From Solen grandis (taxonomy: Eukaryota; Mollusca; Bivalvia; Adapedonta; Solenidae): DNA of 64,000 nucleotides. A program made the translations under genes and the position numbers. This document shows positions 37,091 through 50,163 of this stretch, in pieces. The number at the start of each line of letters is the position of its first letter. Positions within the stretch are counted from its first letter, which is position 1. A model generated the notes under the pieces. It saw only the letters and a program-made list of their open reading frames with translations, was not told the DNA's origin and did no database searches. The stretch is from positions 22,738,777-22,802,776 of the forward strand of contig CM037777.1 in NCBI GenBank assembly GCA_021229015.1, in the 5' to 3' direction.

Positions 37091-37428
37091 GTTTCTTGAT
37101 TCATGCAGAGGTTAAAGCTGAAGGCAAGGAAATACCAGTATGTAATGTTGGCAACAACAATAACACAGCCATCTTATAGCTTGAGCACACAGAGAATATC
37201 TATTTATAGAGTCTTTGTTGTAGATTTCAAACAAAGAAAAAATAGTAAAAAGCGTAAGAATAATATTGTCACTTTATCTAAACATGATATATCATTATAT
37301 ATGTTTTGATACGTACTTCTCTCATGAAATTATATGAAGTCCATTAAGATTTTACACTTAATTCCTTATTTTTCTCCCTTTCTTTATCAGAACACAAAAC
37401 ACATAAAACTTGTCTCTCACGCATGCGC

Positions 37429-37534
37429 ACAAAATCACCTTGAACAACAAAAACAACAACACTATTTTTATATAACTTAAAAGAATGGAGATTTAAGCTA
37501 AACGCTTAGTTTGAACTTTCTTGCGGTAGAGGGT
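37429..37534. repeat. Right copy of the ~106 bp direct repeat
   Basis: The counterpart of 31171-31279; it adjoins the 5' end of the minus-strand LINE. Confidence 0.85.
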
Positions 37535-39263
37535 GCCTAGATAGCGTACCACATGCGCCAACACCACAGCGAACAAGAGTGATTTATTTGTCCTCTTGAT
37601 ACTGATATGTGTTGCCATAGTAACAACCAGTCATAGAACTACTCTATCTTTATGCTAAGCGCCGAACAGGGCTCAAAATGTACTATTTTTAAGACATTTT
37701 TATTATAACGCGGTCGGGTATCTAACCCACGACCACCCGCTTTTGATAAAGGTTATCTGACCAATCGACAAATGCTTATTTAACAAATACCGCTGTACTT
37801 GCAATGATATGTCATTTGAAGTAAAAAAAAAAAAATATCGAAAACAAAACCTTGCGCAAGATGTTGCAAACAAAGTACAAACAACATGCATGCAACTATG
37901 AAATAAGTCGATGCAAACGACAGTTTGAAGCACACCCTGATTTATTACATATTTTATGTCAAGCGATACTGAATGTTAATGAAAATATACAAGTTTGTAC
38001 CAAATGACGTATATTGATTGAATAATCACGAGAAATATTCTTGACGCAGTTGATGTCTGTCCTCCTGACGATGTTGGTTGGGTTGGCAACGCCATAGCGC
38101 AGTCCGTTTTAAATATAAAGGATCGAACTTCGGTATACTTTGAATACTGCAAATACTAAATTATTTGACTTAAATGATCAGACACAAAACACTGTCAAAG
38201 TGGACAGGGTTTACATAGTCACATTCAATGCGTTTTTAGTACAGTTTTCACATGTGGCATCTTTTTGTTAAGAACCCTGTGACATAATAGATAAAATTGT
38301 AATTCTCTGAAACTTAAGTATGACAAATCACCTAGTCAAGCAGTAATGTTGGATTGAAGTTCATTTCACGTTTTATTGGTTAATAAAATGAATAGCACAA
38401 ACCGTTATGTTTTATTTTGGAAGAAAGGGTGGATTAAGTATGAGAGAGTCTGCCTGATTAATGAAGCACAATAGCAATTTGTCTTACTCTGTTTTGTGGG
38501 ATATAAAGTACATTGGCATTAACAAAGGACCATCTTACTTTTTATTTGAAATTGTCAAAGGAATACGGAATGTGATCATTTGTGTATGTAAGATTTAAAT
38601 GCATGCACGTGCAATTTTGATAGGAACTCAATTATTGTCACAGTGATGGTTTCATGCACTCAGAAACCTATAAGGATAAATATTGTTTCATAAAGCTACA
38701 AATCAATTTATGATTTTATGATACTGCAATAAGGTTAAGATCGACCGGGACTTAAGCACGCATTTAGGGTTAGAAATATGAATTTGAAATATTGAAACTG
38801 ATGAGGTCAGTTCACTGATAGAATGTCTGCAAAAAGGAGTTGCTGTGTTCATTTAGTAATTGTTTTTAAATTGCATAGGATGCAAAAACATCTGGTCTTG
38901 CTACTCGTATAATGCAGCGTCGGAAACCAACGAGTGATCATTCCGTTGCTCCATACATCGCCCGTAGGATTATAAGTTAGCATTTGCTCGTTATCGATTA
39001 TTTGGAAAGCCGCACCACTATTCGCAGCCCCACTAGGTAGTGGGGATTTTTTGACCAATAGAAATTCTCGTACTTACGGCACTCAAACAAACCTTTACCG
39101 ACTTAACAGATTTTAGATCTCCAAATGAAGAGTACTCATTTATGTAAGCAGCATAATGACTGGTCGACGTACCTCTAATGAATATCCTTATAATGATAAA
39201 GTGCTAGCCAAGTATCCCATGGCTGACAGATGTAAGAGGCAGCCGTGGGTATCCGACGCCGGC
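37535..39263. other. No recognisable gene
   Basis: AT-rich. The minus frames 37703-37933 and 38849-39058 lack motifs. Confidence 0.4.
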
Positions 39264-39330
39264 TAGTTTAAACATATTTTATTTCAAAATTATGAAATTG
39301 TGTTGGACAACAGGTTCTAACAAATTAGTC
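39264..39330 (-). mobile_element. Element terminus TAGTTTAAACATATTTTATT (candidate)
   Basis: The 20 bp terminus is the same as at 44586-44605, the 3' end of a LINE fragment, and is close to 23027-23047. The adjoining sequence differs, so this may be a short truncated insertion of the same or a partner family. Confidence 0.4.
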
Positions 39331-41120
39331 ACAGTCCTTCCCCTAAATTTTACCCAATTCATATTTATCTAAGGAAAAGAGTTAATACGTAAACAGATGG
39401 ACAGGAAAACAAAATAACTGGCTAAAATGAAAGTAGTAGGAGAAACAATCTTGATATTGGCATTCAACAGTAAGTATCTGTAATCAACTAATCGTCAACA
39501 TTTGAAGGAGCTTTATCCAATACAAACTTAATGGAGTGTTTGTGATCTAAGTAACATGATTAGTATGTGTAACTTGTTAGCGAAGATTAGAAAATGTAGT
39601 ACTCCTATTAGTCAATCGTCGTCTAATTAAAGAAGGCGATTTTTTTAGATCAATTGCTTAGAAACTGCATCCTTTACCACATATTGGTATCATGATTCAG
39701 TCGATTTACCTAATTGCAATGAAAATCAAAACAAAACAAACATGATTCAATAAAATACACCAAGAAACACTTTGGAATAATCAATACGACTACCACTGAA
39801 ATAATAATCACTCGGCAAGACATGCTTTCAAATACCATCATTGCCTCATCGCATGTTTAGCATGATACAAAAAGCGATTCTAAAGTGATAATTTTGGAAT
39901 TACTTCTAACGTTCAGCACAAGGAAAGGAGTCATACCAGTAAAGTTTCTTGTAACTTTGTTATGTAAAGGCTTGGGATTGAAACCAGGGAACATCCGGTT
40001 TCTGACGGAATATATAACAATCTCATCGTTGTGATCGGTCATGAGATCGCTTCACGTGTCATGATATGGCAAATCAGTGTTATAGTATTTAAAAAAATAA
40101 TGCTTCATTTCTACAATTGCATTTTCAACGTCATTTTGATTTATATCTAAAAAAAAAAAAAGCTTCATCCGTAAAATGTAACAAATTTGAATACATTCGA
40201 AACAAAATCTGTGAAGAAACTTACGTTAAGGGGGTATTTCGCTAAAGGACAGAGATATGCCTTTTAAGAGGGCTTTCTCATCTCGACACATGCTTTCAGA
40301 CAATTTGGATTTAATGTGGTTTCAGACACCAAAACAAGCGACGGTCTTTGAAACCTCTTGAGTACATAGCAATGATTTAAGAAATCAAATCCATAAAAAA
40401 CTTAGTCTGAAGAAGAAAAAAATGAGACAAATGTGTCTACTTTCCCCTCCTCTCTCTCTCTCTCTCTTTAAAAGATAGCTTCAAACATGATTAACACCTT
40501 TTTGACTAGCGCAAGCCATTACAAGTATTTTTCTCAGTTTTGTGATTACCATATCATCATCCTCGTAACATTTTGGATATGTTGCATTTGGCAGACAGCT
40601 GAGATCATCCGTTTGTGTACACGTCATATGCGGGTTTCCCAAAGTTAAAATGTATTGTGGGAAGGAACAAACAACCAACTCTAGAAACACAGGGGCTCGA
40701 AGTTCCAAGTGGGATATATGTGTGTATTACGTATGTCAATACACATCTACAGACTCATGGTCACCCAATAAGACGTTGTGTGATTGCAAAAAAAAATAAT
40801 CACAATTCCTCCATCACAAGTTAAAGGGTTAGGAACGGAGTAAAATCAATATTTAGAATGCCTATTTCTGTGTGCCGTCACATGACTGATCACATGTACT
40901 CCTTGCACATGCGCTCACTTCACAAAACGAATTCGCTTCCCGGGATTTGTGTAGACACCATGTTGCGAAAAGTGTCATGTGGAATACAATAAGCAACCGT
41001 ATTCTTTATTTAACCGGAATTCCCCATTAGGCGTTTACAAAAAATAGTGTTTTTTCGCGCAATGTATGTCAGTAAACATATACTTCACAAATAACGATAG
41101 AGAGTATATACGTATATTTT
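39331..41120. other. No recognisable gene; short (CT)n at 40450
   Basis: Overlapping small frames near 40481-40824 have no domain. The sequence is otherwise AT-rich. Confidence 0.4.
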
Positions 41121-41789
41121 TATACCCCCACCCCCCTTAGGTTGGGGCTATACTGGAATCACTTTTTATGTCCGTCCGTCGGTTGCTGAATTTTTGTCCG
41201 AACTCTAACTTAACAATGCCTCGCTGGATTTCCATATTAAAACGTAGTGTCGCCCCACAGAACTAGATTGCTAGCTCAAAGGGTCAAGGTTATACTTAGA
41301 AGTCAACAATAGAAACGCAGTGCCAATATTTCCAATTGGTACAAATGTTTCCATATTAAAACTGAGTGTCACGTGAAATAACCAGATTGCTAGCTAAACG
41401 TTCAAGGTCATACTTAGAAGTCAACAGTAGAAAATCAATGCCAATATGCTTGTTTATGGATTATTACTCATTATGTATTGATAGTTGCTCATTTTCTTCC
41501 CATCATCTTCTTAAAATAATGAAAGACTCTCATAATGTTCATTTCATAGAAGAATTATGATCTGTTGTTAGATCACTGACTTTGTGTTTTGCTGGGCTTA
41601 AAATCCCGACTACCTCTAAAATGGTCATATTTATGTGACAAAGGTTACAGGCGACATTTTTCCTGCATGTCAGGACCATAATTTTGCCATGGACTTTGAT
41701 GGGTATGTCAGCTGGTAAATAATATTAATATGTTATTGACTGACAAATAACAGGGTAGTGGGGGGGTATTAATCACTTTCAGTGATAGC

Positions 41790-41824
<35 letters not shown>
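41121..41824 (+). mobile_element. Hairpin-ended repeat with ~120 bp internal duplication
   Basis: The left end TATACCCCCACCCCCCTTAG is inversely related to GTGGGGGGGTATTAA near the right end. Inside, a unit with TTTCCATATTAAAAC, AGATTGCTAGCT, TTCAAGGTCATACTTAGAAG and AGTCAACA occurs twice, about 120 bp apart (near 41230 and 41350). The right end has a stem ATCACT (41772-41777), loop TTC, AGTGAT (41781-41786), then AGCTC and a 31 bp T tract. The general plan matches 3705-5115. The element class is uncertain; Helitron/Helentron-like ends are possible. Confidence 0.5.
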
Positions 41825-41825
<1 letters not shown>

Positions 41826-43324
41826 TGAACGGGCTTCCTTAAGGATTTTTGGAATATGATTGTCAGGTGGAGTGCTGGATGTGACTGACCGACAACTGAC
41901 ACGAGATGTTACAATGACAGGGCTAATATCTCATCTCAGTAGAGGTGGCTTCTGTAAAAGGGGGGCATGGAAAGGTCAGACATGCTATTTGCGCTGAAAT
42001 ATTAACGATAATGGCTTTAAGATGTGTCGAGTGTTGGCTAATAAAAATATATTTGATGCTGCTAATGGAAATATAACTTTTTATTATAACACATGGAATG
42101 ATCTTGTGAGAGTGTATCTCTAAGCCGTGTTCGAACTTGCACCCTTAGGATTTAAAACCACATTGCCATAGTACTTTGTTTTCCTCAGACGCATAATTTG
42201 TCCATTTTCAAATACCGCAATCTTCAAGAAATAGAATTCGAGGAACTTTTAATACCGTGCAAAACAATTAAAGTTTAAACACTTATTACTCCAAAGCAAC
42301 CAGAATTCTGCAATGATGACAATAACTCAAATCTTCACCACCTAAATATTTTGCCTCAAAAGATTCTGCAAACATATTTTCTATTCAACAACACATAGTT
42401 CGTGTTTTAGTTTGAATTCAAGCCCTGAAATATAATACCAATAAAGAAAATCTTTATCACTTAGATATGCTCTTTTTGTTAAATACGTATCTAAAAGGGA
42501 AAAATAAAAACGGCTATTTTATGAATGTTTTTCATGAAATCTGAAAGTTAAAGAATTATTTAAAAGAACACTTGCGTTCCTATATATTCCCATGTGATTA
42601 GATTCTATGGAAAAAACTACGAATCATAAGAAGTTGTGAGTAAAATTTTAAGCGTTTCGGAAATTTCTTTTCAGCTCATCATATAAGGAAGACATTAGCT
42701 CCATGTATATACATTTAATGCTACTGCAAGTGTAACAGGTACATATTGCTCTCAAAGGAATAAATGAGAAGCTTTAACAACCGTGATAATGTTTTCGAAC
42801 GTTTAAATATAATCTACAGTAATTAAATACCGGATCATGAGATAATGCCACAATCAATTTAAATAAAAGCAAAGTGTTCCATTCATTTTTATGCATATTT
42901 AATTCTGCAATAATTAGAGATGCATTCTAGTAGTGTATTAAATAAGAGGTATTTTACAAAACATTTAATATCATCTTTATTTTTTCTCTTTTGAATGCTT
43001 CAAATTACATGTATTTCTGAAAGTATTACTCGCGTATTTAGCCTCAAAATGGATCTATATAATGATTGAACCAATTCAACTTCAAAGATTCAAGTCTAGC
43101 AGACTACTTATTTATTTATTTATCTTCTAAAATTTGTGGAATGCACTCACGCCATTCCTTTCATTCCTTAAACATAAATCATGGCCCCAACTTGTTGATT
43201 TTTCTGTGTATTGCTTCTTTCTTCTACTGCTTGAAAAAATCAAAGCGTTCAAGGTACTGAGAGACTGTCGGCAGGATCTACATGAAAGAGGTATTATTCA
43301 AATAAAGTTTGAGCAAGGTTAAAC
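41825..43324. other. No recognisable gene
   Basis: AT-rich DNA. Small frames at 43066-43322 show no domain. Confidence 0.4.
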
Positions 43325-43520
43325 TCAATTTCAATTCAATAGTTTATTTCCAAGATTTACATACTAGTAAATAACATTGGACAAAGCATATAGTAACAAA
43401 ATATATTGGTTATGGCGATTGTTTTCAATTAATTATGGTATTGAGTATAATAATATATATCATCAAACAAAAATGACATGTGGGAGAAAAGTTTAAGAAA
43501 AGTAATTAAAAACAAACAGA
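43325..43520 (-). mobile_element. LINE 3' end (truncated), TTGAA-type tail
   Basis: On the minus strand a UTR-like stretch ends GGAAATAAACTATTGAATTG followed by AAATTGAG, that is a polyadenylation-like AATAAA followed by an ATTGA/TTGAA simple tail. This matches the tail style of the recognised LINEs here. No coding part is seen and the left-hand (5') limit is a guess. Confidence 0.5.
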
Positions 43521-44204
43521 AAAAAAATAGAGTCAAATGTCATATGACGCTAAAATGTTCACACCTTTTCCCTCACCTCAAACCATGAGTAGGTCAGCTC
43601 TTTTTCTTATTTTTATTGCCTTTTCCATAATTATTTGGAGTAAGGGTCATGTCCCTGATTTTATTCATAATTTGCATCCCTAATGGGGTTATGGTCTTTT
43701 TCAGCAGGAAATTTTATATATTGTTGCGCGGAGTGACACAGTACAATTTTAACTGGCGGCGGTATAATCAGCTATGACCTTTTTTAATTTCCTGATGCGC
43801 TAGTTAAAAAACGAGCAATCTATCATGCAAGTGCACACATTGCTTCTTTGATCGGATGCTCCTCCTAAAAGAAGTTATTTGACCAATACGAAAAAATTGT
43901 TTTAAGCAACAGTGACCTTGACCTTGAGCTAATAATTAAAAGAATCCAATTCCCAAACCCTGTCAGTATTCCGCCTTATCTACAATTGTTTGCACGTCTA
44001 TATCCTTATAAAAAAAGTTGAGATTGTCTGATTGCCTAAATAATCTTATTATCGCAAGAACGAGAAAGGCTATTTGACAAGATATTTCTCAGAAGAACAC
44101 AAACGTTAATTCTGCATTCATCTATACTGCTTTATAGCCGTTCTCCTGTAATTCATTGGGACTGGGAAAAAAATAGCAATAGTTGTAGGATTTAAGGTCC
44201 CGCC

Positions 44205-44390
44205 GACAGTGTTCCAGTTATTTGGAAAATGTGTCTACGTCAGACAAATACGGTACTGTCATACTGTAATATCACGCTGTACTTTGTGTTTTGATACCAC
44301 GGTCAATTAGACCTGTATATATATTGCATATAACAAAATGGTAGGGTCTATCACGACATCAATCTGGAAATTATGGGGTTCGTATGTTCA
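44205..44390 (-). mobile_element. SINE-like repeat, family A (minus copy)
   Basis: Reverse-complemented it matches 61957-62179: TCTGACGTAGACACATTTTC, TGACAGTACCGTATT, ACTGTCGGCGGGAC. It is more diverged than the 62 kb copy. Limits are approximate. Confidence 0.5.
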
Positions 44391-44585
44391 TTAGATGAAA
44401 TGAATAATAACCCTCCTGAAATAGCAAAACATAACAGCATTTGTAAGTTAAAATTAATTTTTTTTTAAAAATCGGAGAGTTCCGCTTGTGAAACCATTCC
44501 AACTACTAAAATTACTAATACAAGTATTTAGAGTTACCAAATATGTTTTTGGTAACACTTAACAAATTCAAATACATGGGGAGAT

Positions 44586-45830
44586 TAGTTTAAACATATT
44601 TTATTGTCAAAATGTTTACAAGTATACACATATCATCAACATGGTTATAAATATACAAATGACAAATGGGTCTAGCCACAAGTTCTCTCAACTTAGGTTA
44701 AGGCCATTCCCAAACAACATGAATATATTTGCAAAGAGTCTGGTCATAATTAATGTCAAATAAATATGACATGAAAAATATTTTCTGCATTAAATCAAAA
44801 TGACAATATAATAAATATATAATTGAACTATACATTATTTTATGTTTATATGTGCTATAAAGTGAGAGGCTAATTTTATAAAAGGAAAAGAGAGATAAAT
44901 AATAAACAAATACATCAGAAACAATAGATATATGTTGGTAACCGGGATAAACGTTGGTTATTTAGTTTTTAATAATAAAACTGTAATAACCTTTACGAAT
45001 TATCAAGTAGAAAAACGTTTTGTTTCCTCTATAAAGGACTGGACAATTAAGAAAATAAACTTATTATCTTCTAAAGTTAAAGATTCAATACCATAAAGTA
45101 GTTTTGAAACACTAAGTGGATGAAATCGTCGTGTTTTTCGAAAGAGAGTGATTCTACTATTGTCGTATAACTTGCATCTGAAAAAGTAATGGTCTGTAGT
45201 TTCATTTACATCACCACACAAACACATAGGGTTATCTGTTATATGATTTTGAAATAAGTCATGTTTTAAGTTCACTACAATTGTTCCTCAATCTTGTATG
45301 GATAACCGAAAGTCTACGTTTGCCAACAGTATAATATTTAGGAATCTGATGTGCTGGAAACATTTTATTTATATTTATTTTAAATGTCAATAAGGAATGT
45401 GTCTCTTTTAATGATTGTGGAATACTATTCCACAATGTAATTAAGGAAGGTATTACAGAATTTCAAAACTTAATTTTGACAGGTAAAATGTCATTAAGGT
45501 AGTTAGGAGTTAGGCCATTTTTATCTTAAATGCTAAAATTAATTTCTGATATTTCCTCCTATCGGATAAAGACAACCAACCTATTTCTTTATAGAGATTA
45601 GACAAACTTATTGATCGTGCGGTTCCAGATACTATTCTCGCAGCTTCATTTTGAATTTTTTCAATGCTTTCCTTTTCAAAATCGGTACAATTATCCCAAA
45701 TAACGGAGATTCGTGTCGCCAATTGCAAGAAGCAACTTGAAATTTGATTGCAAAAGCCATTTTTATATATACTAAATACATGATAATACATTAAAAGTTC
45801 AATCAAATTTTCGCAAGTATTTGGTGTTCA
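44586..45830 (-). pseudogene. LINE RT C-terminal fragment, third family
   Basis: On the minus strand 45806-45510 reads ISVIWDNCTDFEKESIEKIQ, NEAARIVSGTARSISLSNLY, KEIGWLSLSDRRKYQKLILA, the conserved post-RT region of Jockey/CR1-group LINEs. After stops, HQIPKYYTVGKRRLSVIHTR leads to 45275-45003 with NPMCLCGDVNETTDHYFFRC, a terminal Cys/His cluster. The 3' UTR runs to TTGACAATAAAATATG, ending in TTTAAACTA at 44586. The RT catalytic part is absent (5' truncation). Confidence 0.8.
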
Positions 45831-48298
45831 TCGCATCTTTTAAAAGGGGATAGGATTACAGGCCCATGTAATGTATTGAATGATGCAATGGCTAAAAAAG
45901 AAAATGACTTCTTACATCCAGCGGCCGCATCGACTCGGCTAGTAGAGACCCGATGTTACCGATAAATTAAAATTATACTTAAATATGACTTTCATGTCAA
46001 CTGATTTTAATTTTTTTTTTAAGGTTCATGTGTTCAGAATGTTATTAAAAGTATATTTCCCAAATTTTGAAGTTCCAAAAAGTCAAATTTTAGTATCTTA
46101 ATGCGCGTAAAGCTTGAATTTTATTTAAAAACGCAGTTTAAGTTAAAAATAAACATTTTCAAAAACATAAAAAAGCAAAAGAATTATTACAAGTTACAAA
46201 TCTTTCTTATTTTTAAATGCCTTAATTTTGTTCTACCATAAGCATATCTCAAAAAATGCATGATCCCTATTTAAATTCATATATCTTTTAGTTATTGTCT
46301 AAAATAATCACATCTATATGTATTTTTTTTTAAGAAAAAAAAAAAAGGTCTGTCCGCTAAAAAAAAAATCTACTGATGCTGAAGTTATTGTATTGAATCT
46401 TCAAATAAATTGTAATTTTCCAAAAAGTGTTATGTTCGTAAACAATGTTCTGAATATAATATCTTTTTATACATATCATTTTCTTTATATAATATGTGCA
46501 TTGTGCCTTTGACAAGGCGGAAAATGATGGAAATAAACCATCCTTAAAATACTCTCGTTTTCTTGACATCAAGCTCAAGTAACCAAGTTTCTCTGACAAG
46601 ACATGTATTCAATTTTTTGCTTGTTACTTTGGAATCTAGGCTTTATGACCTGTATACTTGAGTTGCACGAGCCCCTGATTATCGCCAGCCCATGGCGGCG
46701 ATGTTATACTATCGAGCAAGAAAGCAACTCTTTACTCCCGCACCGCTGACGTTATAGTCAAGCAGGTTCCTTCTCAGTCGGTCGCAGAAAGATGAACAGA
46801 TCAGATTACCGGGAACAAACTCTTGGAAACTGCTGTGAACGCTGGGAAATCTGGACTGTGTAAATTGGCTATTGTCTTCTCTGAAATTGAAAACCTGGCT
46901 AAAGTGGTCACCTGTCTAAAGTGGTCACTTTCACGATTCTCTTGGCTGACCGCTATAGACAGGTTAGACTGTTGATAGACGGTGCAAGACAGGTAGGCGC
47001 ACAGATGTGCAGTTTTGATTAGAGTACGCCCCTTTGTTGTAGCCATTTTTTTAAATAACTTAAAACTTAAATAGCCGCGAAAATGCCTACTGTCGATAAA
47101 ACGTGAACAATTGTGCACGCGAACTCAAATACAGTTATAGCGCCTTGCGCTTTCATTGGTCGAATCGTGGTGACCTCTTATATTTCTAAGTAGGTCAGTT
47201 GAAATTCATTATAGGATCATGACTTTTTAAAAATTATTCTCATTGGGTTTTCTACACGTAAATCTCTCGTCATACGTCATCATTTGTTAGACATTACGTT
47301 TAATACGTTACAAATTCTTCAGACTTACGTTACGATGACGTTAACGATAGGCTATACATATGGTAGCTATACTGACTACCTTCATGCCACCGTATGAAAA
47401 GCGTTCTTGACCTTTGAGTAACGTATCTTTAGCGTTCCTCTAGAGTATTCTTTTCAAATTCTTTTTTATTTTACTGCGAGTTGCATAGTATATTTTCTTA
47501 ATTAAATATCAATTATCGCCTTGTATAAAAAAAAAGGTTGACGATTTTGTTCAGCTTTTTGGTTGCTGTAAACTAATCGTCATGTTCATCAAGGTATCGA
47601 TATGGTGCCTGGTTAAATCGGGCGGTGTCAGCTCGATTTATTAACCAAGTTTTTTTTCATTCAGATTCACTAGATTCCAATGTCGACCATACTGGCACTC
47701 TATTCTGTATGAATCACAGAACACACCACCAGATCCGGATACCGGATGTTGCCTTTACGGAGTCTGTCGGGTATTTTTTCACCCCGAGGCGTTAAATCTT
47801 TCCGTGTAACAATCTGTTTGCGTATATTTTAGTCCTATAGCTGTTGTTATCTACTCCATACCTCATTCCTCACCCAATTAACTGTGATGGATCTTAGAAA
47901 TATCCTAATTGTACAAGAGAGACTGCAGACAGCACGTGTGAAGTGAAGAAGAAATATATTTTTGGCGGTTACTATCCATGGAAGAAATGTGCTTACTGAA
48001 GCCGCCAGGGTCCTCTTCTCCTTTGCATTTCCCCTGTGATATCAAATGCGTTTTTTTTTCTTTGTGGGGCATGCTGATATAAGTTAAACAAGATGATGGG
48101 TTTACTCTCTGGTTGCTGCAACAAAATTGATACTGCTTTCATAATCATACATATGCAGATATCAGTCCTATGTTCTTAAGGTTCCGTAAAAGTGCCATCC
48201 GGTCTCTATGGAGTAACCATCCGGTCTATACGGGGTAACAGCCCAGTTCCTGTTATATCTTAAAAAGATCCTGCTCGTCTGTCACGCAAATCAACGCT

Positions 48299-48329
<31 letters not shown>

Positions 48330-49435
48330 GACTGATCAAAATCGGCAATCGTTTATTCTCCGCAAGAAAAAAAAATGTCGGCATACGTTTATTTGTGACT
48401 GATGCATACGTACTTCATGTGTGGTATTTTCAAGGGAGCCAAAGTGCCATGATAGATAATTCTAAACGATCATATATTTCCAGTGAAGATCCGAATAAAT
48501 AGACCTATATTCCAATCATAACCTCTGACTTAAAAGGTCGCAACTAATAATATTTGGATTTAATATAGGTTTATGGTACCTGCTTTTTCCGATGTTTATA
48601 TATCAAAACGCATAACTTTAGAATATGCACAACTGTAAATGTCAACGTGTGTACCTTATTGCGTTGCTGTTTATATTCACCTAGGATTCCTGGATAAAAA
48701 TTTGTAATTTAAATGTGTAAGCGTTACACTTTAAGTTGAAAAAGACTGTATCTGGATATCATGTTCAATTTCAAAGGATTGAACAACTGACTTTTCTACC
48801 AATAGAAAAAGATATGTATTTACTCAGTTGCTGCAGCCATTAGGGGAAATTGATAGCCTATGTTTTTGCGGCAATAGTAGAAGAAATATCTTTAAAGAAA
48901 AAAAGGCTATACGGCGTTGATGGGAATTAAAGAAATAGAGAATGTAGGACGGTTATATGATGTACAAATGCAATCAAACAGATAAAAAAATACTTAGTTG
49001 TTGAAAGGTCTCTTTCATTGCTGTTGTCGGAGTAAATATTATTTCAATAAAGCGGACTATGACCATCGTTCAGCCTTACGGTAGCAATTAATGAAACAGA
49101 ATAGAGTATACTGCAAATTCAGGGGAGTGTTGCATACTCGTTTTTTAAGACACTGTTAGTCAGTCAGATTATATATCAAATGCATATATTTCGGATGGTC
49201 GTTGTCTAAACTTTTCCCCCTTAGTAAAGGCATTTTCTACCAATGGAAATCGTTCAAATATTCATTTGGCCTTATTTTGCGTCATCATCCGTATCTAGGT
49301 CAAGAGGTTAGACAGCCACTACTAATAAACAATTGCATTAAGGTAAATTGTTAATATTATATCCATACAACATGGATGTCAGTTTGGTGATTTCTGTGAT
49401 GGTAGAGTATATCTTCCTTTTCAGAGATATGATTA
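45831..49435. other. No recognisable gene
   Basis: Contains a T tract (48301-48329) and short repeat-like phrases with GTGGTCAC(C/T)TGTCTAAAG (46895-46930). A minus frame 46801-47118 overlaps the latter and has no domain. A GC-richer stretch at 46670-46790 is unassigned. Confidence 0.4.
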
Positions 49436-50000
49436 TACTGTCTTACGGATGGTCCCCAGTTGTAAAGGATTATTGATTATACTGTCTAACGGAATCTGGT
49501 CCCCAGTTGTAAAGGATTATTGATAATACTGTCTAACGGATGGTCCCCAGTTGTAACGGATGGTCCCCAGTTGTAAAGGATTATTGATTATACTGTCTAA
49601 CGGATAGTCCCAAGTTGTAAAGGATTATTGATTATACTGTCTAACGGATGGTCCCCAGTTGTAACCGATGGTCCCCAGTTGTAAAGGATTATTGATTATA
49701 CTGTTTAACGGATGGTCCCCAGTTGTAAAGGATTATTGATTATACTGTTTAACGGATGGTCCCCAGTTGTAAAGGATTATTGATTATACTGTTTAACGGA
49801 TAGTCCCAAGTTGTAAAGGATTATTGATTATACTGTTTAACGGATGATCCCCAGTTGTAAAGATTTATTGATTATACTGTCTAACGGATGGTCCCCAGTT
49901 GTAAAGGATTATTGATGATACTGTCTAACGGATGGTCCCCAGTTGTAAAGGATTGTTGATGATACTGTCTAGCGGATGGTCCCCAGTTGTAAAGGATTGT
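49436..50000 (+). repeat. 44 bp tandem array ending at an assembly gap
   Basis: The unit contains CGGATGGTCCCCAGTTGTAA followed by AGGATTATTGATTATACTG. The (C)CCCAGTTG or CCCAAGTTG landmark occurs 14 times: 49454, 49501, 49545, 49565, 49609, 49653, 49673, 49717, 49761, 49805, 49849, 49893, 49937 and 49981. Spacing is 44 bp except one 47 and two 20 bp partial units. The right end is cut by Ns. Confidence 0.95.
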
Positions 50001-50100
50001 NNNNNNNNNNNNNNNNNNNNNNNNNNNNNNNNNNNNNNNNNNNNNNNNNNNNNNNNNNNNNNNNNNNNNNNNNNNNNNNNNNNNNNNNNNNNNNNNNNNN
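50001..50100. other. Assembly gap (100 N)
   Basis: Exactly 100 Ns, the usual placeholder for a gap of unknown size. Frames spanning it are not real. Confidence 0.99.
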
Positions 50101-50151
50101 ATGAATAGAGCAGGGGTTATTGCAGAATAAAGAAGCGTGGCGGGAAAAGTA

Positions 50152-50163
50152 TGACAGACAGAA

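Larger units (their letters stand above)
31280..37428 (-). mobile_element. Near full-length APE-type LINE on the minus strand
   Basis: Reading leftwards: 5' UTR (37428-37091), ORF1 (37090 to about 35200), endonuclease (35090-34296), RT and C-terminal region (34182-31516), 3' UTR, AATAAAG, and a tail of TAC units at 31280-31295. It spans about 6.15 kb including a 226 bp insertion at 32763-32988. Direct repeats of 106-109 bp flank it. RT is broken by frameshifts and stops, but the endonuclease is open. The family differs from the other LINEs in the window: its RT ends in a different helical C-terminal region and its endonuclease has an STH motif. Confidence 0.85.

Noticed and set aside
49436..50000. 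CRISPR-like array
   Set aside because: Units are contiguous 44 bp tandem copies without unique spacers, in a eukaryotic sequence.
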